A stretch of DNA of 64,000 bases from Rhodalgimonas zhirmunskyi (GTDB lineage: Bacteria; Pseudomonadota; Alphaproteobacteria; Rhodobacterales; Rhodobacteraceae). The DNA lies in the NCBI GenBank assembly GCA_030848925.1, contig JANFFA010000002.1, positions 558,001 to 622,000 of the forward strand. Direction: 5' to 3'. Shown here in pieces: positions 16,411-24,697 of this stretch (its first letter is position 1; each line of letters begins with the position of its first letter). The notes below the pieces were generated by a model, which saw nothing but the letters and a program-made list of their open reading frames with translations, ran no database searches and was not told the DNA's origin. Both the position numbers and the translations under genes were made by a program.

Positions 16411-17524
16411 GATCCTGGAATTCCTTTTGCAGGGAACGGGTCCAGAAAGACGGATCGCCCAGCACGGCGGTGAAGCGATGTGCCGCGTCGCCCGCGCCGA
16501 AGGCCGCGTCCTGCGGGTAACGCTTGCCCCAGTCTTCGGACAGGAACCGCGAGATGGTGTCGCTGTTGGCGGCCGTGCAGGAGGTGATCGAGGGCGCATC
16601 AGAGCGCCGGTTCTGCCGCGTGCCGATGTCGAGCGAGGGGATTCCGAGGAACGGTGCCTCGCGCACGCCTGCACTGGAATTTCCGATGATGCAGGCGGCG
16701 TGCTTCATCAACTCGGAAAAATGCGCGAACCGCATCGACGGGATGGCGCGGAAGCGGTCCTTGGGCAGGTCGCGGATCACCTGAAGAATCGCTTCGGAGC
16801 CGGGATCGTTGTTGGGCAGGATGACCACGAAATCGCGACCAGATGTCTCTAACGCGGCGAAAAGTGCCTTGGCCTGCGCGCCCATCGTGTCGGATTCCGA
16901 GGTGACGGGATGGAAGGTGACGATGCCGTATTCATCGAACGGGATATCGTAGCGCGTCTTTACCTGTTCCAGCGTCACGCCCGAGGAGTTGGCGTGAAAA
17001 TCAAGCTCGGGCGAGCCGATGGCATAGATCGCTTCGGCCGGTTCGCCGAGCGCCATGACGCGGCGCGCGGCGGCCTGTGAGCTGACGAAATGGCAATAGG
17101 CCAGCTTGGTGTTGCAGTGGCGGAACAGCTCGTCAATCGTGCCCGAGACCTCGCCGCCTTCGATATGGGCGCAGCGGATGTAGTTGGTGGCACAGACCAG
17201 CGCGCAGGCCAGCGCCTCGACCCGGTCGCCATGCACCACCACTAGGTCGGGGCGGTGTTCGATCACGAAATCGGAAAACCCCATGACGGTTTTGGCCAGC
17301 ACCATATCCTGTGGATCGCCGATCCGCTGGTTGAGGAATTCATGCACCGTGACGCCGGGGGTGCGATGCACCTCGATCTTGGTCAGGCCGTAACGGTCAA
17401 GCATATGCATGCCGGTGACGAAGAACGAAACGTCGTGCCCCGCATCGCGCGCAGCCAGTGCGAGCGGTTCGATCTTGCCGAAATCGGCACGGGTGCCAGT
17501 GACGAAGAGAAGGCGTTTTTGCAT
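16403..17524 (-). CDS. UDP-GlcNAc 2-epimerase, hydrolysing (NeuC-like)
   Basis: Hydrolyses UDP-N-acetylglucosamine (or a modified UDP-hexosamine) with C2 inversion to release N-acetylmannosamine, the first step of sialic-acid synthesis. The 373-residue protein starts MQKRLLFVTGTRADFGKIEP, with the G-T-R-A-(D/E) substrate loop, and contains VVHGDRVEALACALVCA, HIEGGEVSGTIDELFRH, TFHPVTSESDT and IGNSSAGVREAPFLGIPSLDIGTRQNRR, all characteristic of NeuC/LegG. It heads a three-gene operon with two GT30 genes. LegG uses a bacillosamine substrate, but no LegB/LegC/LegH is in the window, so the plain ManNAc route is favoured. Confidence 0.9.
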   Translation of the reverse strand: MQKRLLFVTGTRADFGKIEPLALAARDAGHDVSFFVTGMHMLDRYGLTKIEVHRTPGVTVHEFLNQRIGDPQDMVLAKTVMGFSDFVIEHRPDLVVVHGDRVEALACALVCATNYIRCAHIEGGEVSGTIDELFRHCNTKLAYCHFVSSQAAARRVMALGEPAEAIYAIGSPELDFHANSSGVTLEQVKTRYDIPFDEYGIVTFHPVTSESDTMGAQAKALFAALETSGRDFVVILPNNDPGSEAILQVIRDLPKDRFRAIPSMRFAHFSELMKHAACIIGNSSAGVREAPFLGIPSLDIGTRQNRRSDAPSITSCTAANSDTISRFLSEDWGKRYPQDAAFGAGDAAHRFTAVLGDPSFWTRSLQKEFQDHG

Positions 17525-17633
17525 GCTTTACCCGGGCTTTGGATTTCCCGATGGTATGGACAGATTGCACGCGGATGTCTAGGCAGGGGCGAGTTTGGCG
17601 GCCTCTTGCGCCGGTTCCATAAAGGACAGGGAT

Positions 17634-18425
17634 ATGACCGAAGCCCGCACCGCACCCCGCACCGTGATCTGCATGAAATGGGGTACGCTGTATTCGGCGG
17701 CCTACGTCAATGTGCTCTACAATGCGTGCCGGGCGCATATCACCGGCGATTTCCGGTTCGTCTGTTTGACGGATGACGCGTCCGGGTTTTTGCCCGAGGT
17801 AGAGCATTTCCCGATCCCCGACATGGGGCTGAGCGAGTTTGACTGGAAAAAGGGCGGCTGGGCCAAGCTTTCGGTGTTCAAGGAAGAGCTCTATGACATC
17901 ACCGGGCGGTGCCTGTTCCTTGATCTTGATAGCGTGGTGACCGGATCGCTGGACGAGATGTTTGATTATCCCGGCGACGTCGTGGTGATCGACAGTTCCG
18001 AAAACTGGCGTGGGGGCACGGGGGCGGCACCTTCGGCGATGACCTCGGTTTTCGCCTTTACCGTGGGCCAGCACCCCGAGGTTTATGAGCGCTTCATGGC
18101 CGATCACGCCGGGATGGTGTCGAAATACCGGATCGAGCAGGTCTATCTTCAGGGTGAGATCACCGAAGGCGGGCTTGCCTTCTGGCCACGCGAGTGGCTG
18201 GTCAGTTTCAAGTGGCACCTGCGCCGGCCCGCATTGGTCGGGCTTGTGCTGCCGCCGCGCGCCGCGCCCGACAGTTGCCGCGTGATCGCGTTTCACGGCG
18301 ACCCACGGCCGATTGACCTTGTCCGGCCGGGGATGTGGGGGATCGGGCCGCATTGGGGGCGGGGGTCCGTCCCTTGGGCGGTGGACTACTGGCGCAGCAA
18401 CGGTGGCGATCCGGGGCGGGACTGA
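17634..18425 (+). CDS. Glycosyltransferase-like protein (GT8-like fold, DxD)
   Basis: Probable nucleotide-sugar glycosyltransferase of 263 residues. It opens RTVICMKWGTLYSAAYVNVL, a Rossmann-type N-terminus, and has GRCLFLDLDSVVTGSLDEMF, where D-L-D is the metal-binding DxD, then TSVFAFTVGQHPEVYERFM and a C-terminal RVIAFHGDPRPIDL with the acceptor or metal His. The exact family cannot be fixed. The start follows AAAGGACAGGGAT. Its stop overlaps the start of the sialyltransferase-like gene by one base (TGATG), so the two should act on the same glycan. Confidence 0.75.
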   Translation: MTEARTAPRTVICMKWGTLYSAAYVNVLYNACRAHITGDFRFVCLTDDASGFLPEVEHFPIPDMGLSEFDWKKGGWAKLSVFKEELYDITGRCLFLDLDSVVTGSLDEMFDYPGDVVVIDSSENWRGGTGAAPSAMTSVFAFTVGQHPEVYERFMADHAGMVSKYRIEQVYLQGEITEGGLAFWPREWLVSFKWHLRRPALVGLVLPPRAAPDSCRVIAFHGDPRPIDLVRPGMWGIGPHWGRGSVPWAVDYWRSNGGDPGRD

Positions 18426-19144
18426 TGGCCTCTGCTCGTCTCAAGGCATGGCCGCGTAAATACCTGTTTCAGGCACCGCGCGGATGGCTGCTAAAGCTGT
18501 TCAGCCGCTCGAATGCGCGGATGCGGGCCGAGATCGCGGGGAAATCCGTTGTCATCGTGGGCAATGCGAAAAGCCTTTTGTCGCGCGATTTCGGGGACGA
18601 GATCGAAGCGGCGGACATCGTGATCCGGCTGAACAAGGGGTTCGCGGTCGAGCCGCGTGCGCAAGGGGCGCGCACCGACATGGTGGGCCTGACGCCGGAA
18701 TTGTCCGAGGCCGAGGTCGAAGAGAAGTTCGCGCCGCGCTTTTGGCTGATGCTGATCCCTAAAATGCGGCACTACCGAATTTTCAAGCGCGCGCATGTGC
18801 GCAGCACGCTGTTTTATCCGTTCCGCTGGTGGCTGGCCGATCGCAACCTGATCGGGCGCAGGCCGTCTTCGGGCTTCATGGCGATCAGTTGGCTGATGCG
18901 GCTCGATTGTGCGGGATCAGTGACGCTTTATGGCTTCGATTTCGGCCAGACCGCGACCTATTACAATCCGGTGGGCTACAAGACGCCGCATAATTTCGCC
19001 CGCGAGGGCGAGATCGTGCGCGGATGGGCCGCTGCGGGGCGGCTGAGGATCGTTCAGGCCGAAAGCGTGACCGGCGCAGCGGATGCACCGGCGGGCGTGG
19101 GTGCGGCAACCGGGGCCGGGTCGGCCGAGGGATCGGTGGAATAG
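18425..19144 (+). CDS. GT29-family sialyltransferase homologue
   Basis: Predicted to transfer a nonulosonic acid from its CMP form. The 239-residue protein shows every sialylmotif in order. Motif L is VVIVGNAKSLLSRDFGDEI, continuing to ADIVIRLNKG. Motif S is RRPSSGFMAISWLMRLD, continuing to SVTLYGFDF. The YYNP segment follows, then HNFAREGE, matching motif VS (H-x4-E). GT29 is best known from eukaryotic Golgi enzymes, but related bacterial proteins exist. An N-terminal basic/hydrophobic region (WPRKYLFQAPRGWLLKLFSR) may bind membranes. The C-terminal 30 residues (ADAPAGVGAATGAGSAEGSVE) are low-complexity and lie in a 91-bp overlap with the convergent sulfotransferase gene. Confidence 0.82.
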   Translation: MASARLKAWPRKYLFQAPRGWLLKLFSRSNARMRAEIAGKSVVIVGNAKSLLSRDFGDEIEAADIVIRLNKGFAVEPRAQGARTDMVGLTPELSEAEVEEKFAPRFWLMLIPKMRHYRIFKRAHVRSTLFYPFRWWLADRNLIGRRPSSGFMAISWLMRLDCAGSVTLYGFDFGQTATYYNPVGYKTPHNFAREGEIVRGWAAAGRLRIVQAESVTGAADAPAGVGAATGAGSAEGSVE

Positions 19145-19803
19145 CCGAACGCCGCGAAATCGCGGGCATAGAGCCGCTGGATCAGGTCCACGGCGCGCGG
19201 CGTCAGGTAGGCCTGCACCGGGCGCGGATAGGTCTGCTTGCGCAATTGCGGCAGTTTTTCGGGGTGTTTGAGGCCGAAGGAACAGGCAAGCCAATCCAGC
19301 GCATCCTCCATCCGTTCCTTGTAAAGAATCCGATTAACGGCGACCTGCCCATCCGGTCCGGTGATGTAAAACATCTGATCGGGCATCCGAACGAAGCGCG
19401 TGCGGCGTTCCAGCCGCTGGTGATCCCGCGCGGCGAGGCGCCATTCGAGGAACTCTTCGAAGCCCATGCCCTTGGCGTAGTGGCGGCGCATATGGCCGAA
19501 CTCGATCTTGTGGGTGAATTCGTAATGCGAGACGGCATGGCGAAACGGGTTCCGCACCATGGCGAAGGACGTATAGCGCCCAAAGGCCTCGGGCCCCAGT
19601 TTGCCGATCATTACGGCCGCTGAATCGTGCTGTTCGAACCATGCGTGCTGTGGCGATTGGCGCAGGGGCAAGGCGTGCAGCGTGGTGCGCAGCACGTTCC
19701 GCCTCGTGGTTTGCGCGGCGGGTTTCAACACGCGGGCAAGCGTGCTGCCGCCGGTCTTGGGTATATGGATGAACAGGAAACGCTTGCTGTGCGAAATTTC
19801 CAT
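19054..19803 (-). CDS. Sulfotransferase family 2 protein (carbohydrate sulfotransferase-like)
   Basis: PAPS-dependent sulfotransferase of 249 residues. The 5'-phosphosulfate loop is FLFIHIPKTGGSTLARV near the N-terminus and the 3'-phosphate motif is FAMVRNPFRHAVSHYEF. This matches the HNK-1/chondroitin sulfotransferase group that modifies sugars. The C-terminus is a Pro/Ala-rich tail (DPAPVAAPTPAGASAAP) encoded in the overlap with the convergent GT29 gene. Its location between the GT29 and neuB genes suggests sulfation of the same surface glycan. The substrate is inferred, not shown. Confidence 0.82.
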   Translation of the reverse strand: MEISHSKRFLFIHIPKTGGSTLARVLKPAAQTTRRNVLRTTLHALPLRQSPQHAWFEQHDSAAVMIGKLGPEAFGRYTSFAMVRNPFRHAVSHYEFTHKIEFGHMRRHYAKGMGFEEFLEWRLAARDHQRLERRTRFVRMPDQMFYITGPDGQVAVNRILYKERMEDALDWLACSFGLKHPEKLPQLRKQTYPRPVQAYLTPRAVDLIQRLYARDFAAFGYSTDPSADPAPVAAPTPAGASAAPVTLSA

Positions 19804-19909
19804 CTGCGGCCCTTACATGCGCGTCCCCTTGGGCTGCACATATAGGGCCGTTTTTTCGAATGTCAGCCGCGGGCGGCAAAATGTCGCCCAAGCGGTTCCT
19901 GTTGGCGGG

Positions 19910-20941
19910 TCAGCCGTCCAGATCGCTCCATTTGAGTTGCTGGTTGCGGGTGACGGCGGTCTTGAGCGTTCTGCCCAGAACCTTGTCGAACTCATACCCC
20001 GGAATCTCGCCCGAGCCGGGGCGGCGGGCCCAGATATCTTGTTCGCAGATCACGTGACCGGCGGGCAGGTCGGCATCGGCCACCACGGACGCCCGGGCGA
20101 AGGCGTAGACGTCCTCTTCCGGCCCGGTGCGCTTCTTGTCGTTGTTGGCGGCGATCCAGATTTCGCGTGAGCGGTCGATCAGGAAGCGCAGTTCTGCCGG
20201 GTCCATCGAACAGGAAATATCCGGCCCCTTGCGATACCGCGTGTCGGTGTAGTGGCGTTCAAGGATCGACGCGCCAAGCGCGACCGAGGCCAGCGCCATT
20301 TCCGGCCCGATGGAGTGATCCGAGAAGCCCACCACCGCGTTGGGGAAGGCCTTTTTCAGCTCGGTCACGCCTTTCAGGGACACGATTTCAGCGGGCGAGG
20401 GGTAGAGGTTGGTGCATTCGAGCAGGGCGTATTCGACCCCGGCCTCTTCGAGGATGGCGACCGAGGCGCGCATGGTTTCGATCGTCTGCATGCCGGTCGA
20501 CATGATCACCGGTTTGCCCTTGCGCGCGATGTGGCGGATGAGCGGCAGGTTGTCCGCTTCGCCCGAGCCGATCTTGTAGGCGGGCACGTCGAGGGTTTCG
20601 AGAAAATCACAGGCGGCGCGGGAAAACGGGGTCGAAATCCAGATCATGCCGAGTTCTTCGCTATACCGCTTCAACTCGGCCTCGTCCTCTTGGTTGAGGG
20701 CGCATTGCTGCATCACCTCCCAGATCGAAACCTCGGCATTGGGGGGGAAGATGTTCTTGGCCTCGTCCGTCATCTCGTCTTCGACGATGTGGGTCTGGTG
20801 CTTGACCATTTCACAGCCCGACAGCGCGGCAAGGCGAACCATTTCCTTGGCCACGGACAGATCGCCGCCGTGGTTGATGCCGATTTCGGCGATGACAAGC
20901 GGTGGATGGCCGGGGCCGATCTCGCGGTTGGCGATTTTCAT
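19910..20941 (-). CDS. N-acetylneuraminate synthase (NeuB-like)
   Basis: Condenses N-acetylmannosamine (or a 6-deoxy analogue) with phosphoenolpyruvate to a nonulosonic acid. The 343-residue product has the TIM-barrel start LVIAEIGINHGGDLSVAKEMV, VKHQTH, GMIWISTPFS, KIGSGEADNLPLI, KPVIMSTGM and LLECTNLYPSP, typical of NeuB. The C-terminal SAF (antifreeze-like) domain closes with RRPGSGEIPGYEFDKVLGR. It follows the LpxL-type acyltransferase gene with an ATGA overlap, linking nonulosonate synthesis to lipid A/LPS assembly. With the NeuC- and NeuA-like genes the three-step core route is complete in this region. Confidence 0.92.
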   Translation of the reverse strand: MKIANREIGPGHPPLVIAEIGINHGGDLSVAKEMVRLAALSGCEMVKHQTHIVEDEMTDEAKNIFPPNAEVSIWEVMQQCALNQEDEAELKRYSEELGMIWISTPFSRAACDFLETLDVPAYKIGSGEADNLPLIRHIARKGKPVIMSTGMQTIETMRASVAILEEAGVEYALLECTNLYPSPAEIVSLKGVTELKKAFPNAVVGFSDHSIGPEMALASVALGASILERHYTDTRYRKGPDISCSMDPAELRFLIDRSREIWIAANNDKKRTGPEEDVYAFARASVVADADLPAGHVICEQDIWARRPGSGEIPGYEFDKVLGRTLKTAVTRNQQLKWSDLDG

Positions 20942-21840
20942 GTGTCGTCTCCTTGGGTCGGGGCGATGTCCTGCCAGCGCCGGTGAAACCAGAGCCACTG
21001 GCTCATGTGTTGCCTGACGCGCGCTTCGAGGCTGTCGTTCAGGGCTTGTGTCATCTCGGTCGGGGTGCTGTGGGGCACCGGCGCTTCCAGCACGGCGCGA
21101 AAGCTGAGCCCGTCATCCTGCCGGATGCCATAGCAGGGCACGACCGTGGCGTTATACTTCAGCGCCAGTTCGGCAAAGGACAGCGCGGTATAGGCGCGGT
21201 GGCCAAAGAATTGCAGCGGTTCGCCATTGGGAAGGCGCTGGTCGATCAGCACGGCCAGCGTGCCGCCGCCCTTGAGAAAGCGCATCATCTGCGCCATGCC
21301 GCGCCGCCCGCGTGAAAACAGCGGCTCACCCACCTGGCTGATGGTATCGACATAGATTTCGTTGAATTGCGGGATGTTCATCGGGCGATAGATGCCGCCC
21401 ACCTCGAACCCGCGCGCGATCACGGCGGCGCGCACCACGTCGTAATTGCCAAAATGCCCCGAGACGAGGATCGAGGGCCGCCCTTCGGTGCGGGCCTGTT
21501 CCAGCGCGGCAAGGCCCGGCCCTTCCAGTTCGATATCCTGCACCCGCGCAACGAATTCATCGGGCGAGAACAACTCGGCCAGAGTGCGGCCGAAATTATC
21601 GGGGCAGGCGCGGATGATGCGGGCCACCTCGGCCCGGTCGAGATCGGGGCGAATGAGGGACAGGTTATCGCGAATGCGCCCCGGCCAGCCCGCCAGCGGC
21701 GACACGATCCGCGACACGATCCAGCCCGCAACCGGCACGCGCCAGCGATAAGGCAGCGCCCGCATCAGCCCGAGGGCGGCGCGGATCGCGGCGAATTGCA
21801 GCCGGTGTTTGCGGCTGATCGGTTTGGTATCAGTGCTCAT
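20938..21840 (-). CDS. Lipid A biosynthesis (lauroyl) acyltransferase, LpxL/HtrB-like
   Basis: Inner-membrane acyltransferase of 300 residues that adds a secondary acyl chain to a lipid A precursor. The H-x4-D-type catalytic motif is SGHFGNYDVVR. Other family segments are RIRDNLSLIRPDL near residue 60, YRPMNIPQFNEIY, the R-G-x-x-x-M-x-x-x-L-K box in SRGRRGMAQMMRFLKGGG, and LIDQRLPNGE. The C-terminus QWLWFHRRWQ is the usual (W)-x-H-R-R-W. First gene of a unit with neuB (ATGA overlap). It diverges from the TetR gene across 204 bases. Confidence 0.88.
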   Translation of the reverse strand: MSTDTKPISRKHRLQFAAIRAALGLMRALPYRWRVPVAGWIVSRIVSPLAGWPGRIRDNLSLIRPDLDRAEVARIIRACPDNFGRTLAELFSPDEFVARVQDIELEGPGLAALEQARTEGRPSILVSGHFGNYDVVRAAVIARGFEVGGIYRPMNIPQFNEIYVDTISQVGEPLFSRGRRGMAQMMRFLKGGGTLAVLIDQRLPNGEPLQFFGHRAYTALSFAELALKYNATVVPCYGIRQDDGLSFRAVLEAPVPHSTPTEMTQALNDSLEARVRQHMSQWLWFHRRWQDIAPTQGDDT

Positions 21841-22044
21841 CGAGGGCTGTATCGCTCAAATCTGCGGGCTGGGAAAGGGGGGCGAAGGACAGCTGCGGGC
21901 GCCTCCCCGCCGATCTTTGGTATTGAATTCCGGATAGTTTACGCGAGGGAAAGGGCCGAAACAGGCCCTAAACGGCACTGTGAGGTGATTGCCTCTCGCT
22001 ATGATTGCATTACTGTCGACCCGTTATTGAGGAGGACGGTTCTT

Positions 22045-22695
22045 ATGTCATCGAGCAACAAGGCCGAACGGCACAGTTGGACCCAAAACCCGGAAGGGGT
22101 TAAATCGGAGATCGTAGAGGTCGCCATATCAGAATTTGCAAACCGTGGTCTTGCCGGGGCGCGAATCGATGAGATCGCCGCACGCACCACCACGTCGAAG
22201 CGGATGATCTATTACTATTTCGGTGACAAGGAGGGGCTTTACGAAGCGGCCCTTCGCGGCGCCTATGCAAGATTGGGGGTCAGCGCGATTGGTCCCGAAC
22301 TCGACAGCCTGTCACCGGTTGAGGCCCTGTCGCGGCTGATCTCGTTCAGTTTCGAACGTGCCCGGGCCAACCCCCGGTTCGTCAAGCTTCTGATGCATGA
22401 AAACGTCACGGGCGCAAAGCACCTGAGCCGGATCGCGGGCATATCCACTGACCACCGGCTCACGATTGACCAGATCACCCAGATCATTGAGCGCGGAATC
22501 GCAGAAGGGGTGTTTCGCCCCGGCATTGACCCGCTGCTGGTGCATTGGATGATCGGCGGGCTGACCTATTACAACATTTCCAACCGGGTCAGCTTTTCCA
22601 TCGTTTACGGGGACGAACTGTTTTCCGACGAGGGGCAGGAACGGGTTGTGAATGCGATCAAGCAGATGGTCTTTGATCACGTGAGGGCGGTGTAG
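22045..22695 (+). CDS. TetR-family transcriptional regulator
   Basis: The 216-residue product has a TetR N-terminal HTH: VEVAISEFANRGLAGARIDEIA, then TSKRMIYYYFGDKEGLYEAAL. The C-terminal ligand-binding region contains HRLTIDQITQIIERGIAEG and FRPGIDPLLVHWMIGGLTYY, as in TetR proteins annotated with PF17938-like domains. The start MSSSNKAERHSW lies eight bases after GAGGAGGAC, a strong ribosome-binding site; the long upstream frame is not coding. It faces away from the LpxL-like gene and towards the lipoprotein gene at 22708-23358, so its target cannot be assigned with confidence. Confidence 0.9.
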   Translation: MSSSNKAERHSWTQNPEGVKSEIVEVAISEFANRGLAGARIDEIAARTTTSKRMIYYYFGDKEGLYEAALRGAYARLGVSAIGPELDSLSPVEALSRLISFSFERARANPRFVKLLMHENVTGAKHLSRIAGISTDHRLTIDQITQIIERGIAEGVFRPGIDPLLVHWMIGGLTYYNISNRVSFSIVYGDELFSDEGQERVVNAIKQMVFDHVRAV

Positions 22696-22707
22696 CGGCG
22701 GGCGGAA

Positions 22708-23358
22708 TCAGAGGTCGCGCGCGGCGCGGACCTGCTGACGCAACTCGCGCCGCTTGGCTTCGCGGCTGCGCTTGTAGTCGAACACCTCGCCACGCGGTTG
22801 CCAGCGATATTCCTTGTCCTCGCGCGTCATCGACCACGCCAGATCGCCGCCGTTGCGCCACGGATCGAGCACCACACCGTCGAACATCGTGTCGCCCTTG
22901 CGGCTGATGATCACGGTCGAATGTTCGATGCGGAACGGGTTGTCGGCATTGGCGATGGCGCGGTGTAGGTCCAGTGTCTGGAAATTTTCCTGCGCCAGCC
23001 GGGTTTCCATATCCTGCGCCCAATGATGGCACAGGCCACGCGGGCGCAGGCCCATGTTGACCTTGGTATTATGCACCAGCGGCGGATCGGTGATTTCATA
23101 ACGCTCGGCCAGAACATGCGGATAGCTGAGCGCGATATGCGCGGCGCGGGCGGCTTCTTCGGCGTCGACGCCGGGGGTGTTTCCGGCACCAAGACCGGCA
23201 CCAAGACCGGCGATCAGGGCGGTGAGGGCGGCTTCTTCGCCCATTGGCGCGGCATTCGGGCCGCTGGTGGCCACCTGTGGCGTGTCACAGCCCGCGACAA
23301 GCGTCAGCGTGGCCAGTCCGGCCCCCGCAACAAGGAACTGTCTTCGATCAAAGCGCAT
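22708..23358 (-). CDS. Tat-exported lipoprotein of unknown function
   Basis: The 216-residue protein begins MRFDRRQFLVAGAGLATLTLVAGC, combining a twin-arginine motif (DRRQFL) with a lipobox (LVAGC), so it should be exported folded and lipidated. The mature region includes RGLCHHWAQDMETRL, a Cys-His-His-Trp segment that could bind a metal or be catalytic, then IEHSTVIISRKGDTMFDGVVLDPWRNGGDL. The latter resembles the His and Asp/Asn parts of transglutaminase-like cysteine proteases (C...H...D). This is only an impression. It stands alone, convergent with the TetR gene. Confidence 0.75.
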   Translation of the reverse strand: MRFDRRQFLVAGAGLATLTLVAGCDTPQVATSGPNAAPMGEEAALTALIAGLGAGLGAGNTPGVDAEEAARAAHIALSYPHVLAERYEITDPPLVHNTKVNMGLRPRGLCHHWAQDMETRLAQENFQTLDLHRAIANADNPFRIEHSTVIISRKGDTMFDGVVLDPWRNGGDLAWSMTREDKEYRWQPRGEVFDYKRSREAKRRELRQQVRAARDL

Positions 23359-23509
23359 CTCTATTGCCCACCATTGCCCGCTTTTTCCCGGCAGAGCCTA
23401 ACACGCCGTGCAGGGGGCGGGCAAAGCGATCGCACGCGGTGCGCGGCGCGGCGTGGCGTCAGGGCCACCCGGGGCCACCCGACGCGCCCGCTTTGCCCAT
23501 TTTCATCGC

Positions 23510-24598
23510 TCAGAATCGCGCCGGGGACAGGGCCTCGGCGGTGACACCCTCGGCTGCGATGTCTTGGGGAATGGCGGTGCCGCGCACCAGTGCCGCTGCG
23601 GTGCGGGCAAGCGCCGGGGCCGTCTGGATGCCATAGCCGCCCTGCCCCGAGAGCCAGAAGAACCCCGGTGCCGCCGGATCATAGCCCGCCGCCGGGCCGC
23701 CATCAGGCAGGAAGCTGCGCAAACCGGCCCATTTATGTTCGATCCGGCGGACCTGAAGATCAAACGCGGTTTCGATCCGGTCGACGCAGATCGCGATATC
23801 CATCTCTTCGGGTTGCGCGTCGCAGGGGGCCGAGGGCGTGGCATCGGCGGGCGAAATCAGAAGCTTTCCAGCATCGGGCTTGATGTAGAAATCTTCCTCG
23901 ACCCCCACGGTCAGCGGCCAACTGTCGATCACGACACCCTCGGGGGGCGAAACCAGAAGCGCCGTGCGCCGTTTCGGCACAAGGCCCAGCGGGGCAAGCC
24001 CGGCCTGTTTGCCGATCTCATCCGCCCACGCGCCCGCCGCGTTCACGACAATCGGCGCGCGATAGCTGCCGGCGGGCGTGTCGACCTGCCAATCGTCGCC
24101 GACCCGGCCAAGGCCGGTGACATCGGCGTTGAGCGCGATTTCCCCGCCATTCGCGCGCAGGCGTTTGAGCGCGGCCTGATGCAACCCGTGCACCTCGATA
24201 TCCGCCGCCGAGCCATCGTGCAGGCCAAAGGCGGCATGGCTTTCGCGCAGGATCGGGATCAACTCGCGCATCTGGGCACCCGCGATGGGCGTGACCGCAT
24301 CGCCAAGTTCCGTGTGCAGGGCGGCGACATGCGCTTCCTGATCGGCGCGGGCGACGAACAATTCGCCACGCGGGCTAAGGTAGGGCTGCATCGCCGCTTC
24401 CGACGCGCGGCTGAGTGCGCGGATGATCGCAGGGCCATAGCTTTTGGAAAACAGCGCGGCAGAGCGTCCGGTGGTGTGATAGCCCGGCTGCGCCTCGCGT
24501 TCGAGAAGGCAAACCCGCAGGTCTTGGGAAAGCTCGGCGGCGACGGTGGCCCCGGCCATGCCCGCGCCGATGACGATTACGTCGAAACTGGTGTCCAT
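23510..24598 (-). CDS. FAD-dependent D-amino-acid/glycine oxidase-like oxidoreductase
   Basis: Oxidative deaminase of the DAO family, 362 residues. It opens FDVIVIGAGMAGATVAAELS (FAD-binding GxGxxG), then LLEREAQPGYHTTGRSAALF, IVVNAAGAWADEIG, and ends FWLSGQGGYGIQTAPALARTAAALV, the second FAD motif. Such enzymes oxidise amino acids or secondary amines to 2-oxo acids; the exact amine is unknown. It is the last gene of the six-gene minus-strand cluster beginning with the M19 dipeptidase homologue. The start before DTSFDVIVIG follows GAGGAGC. A likely job is removing an amine product of the aldolase upstream. Confidence 0.85.
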   Translation of the reverse strand: MDTSFDVIVIGAGMAGATVAAELSQDLRVCLLEREAQPGYHTTGRSAALFSKSYGPAIIRALSRASEAAMQPYLSPRGELFVARADQEAHVAALHTELGDAVTPIAGAQMRELIPILRESHAAFGLHDGSAADIEVHGLHQAALKRLRANGGEIALNADVTGLGRVGDDWQVDTPAGSYRAPIVVNAAGAWADEIGKQAGLAPLGLVPKRRTALLVSPPEGVVIDSWPLTVGVEEDFYIKPDAGKLLISPADATPSAPCDAQPEEMDIAICVDRIETAFDLQVRRIEHKWAGLRSFLPDGGPAAGYDPAAPGFFWLSGQGGYGIQTAPALARTAAALVRGTAIPQDIAAEGVTAEALSPARF

Positions 24599-24697
24599 CG
24601 CTTGCTCCTCTGGCTGGTTTGCTGATGTGCTAACATCGCCCGGCAGGCAGGGAAAGCACAGCGCGGGCAAGGGGGCGGTCGCCGCGACGATTACCTG

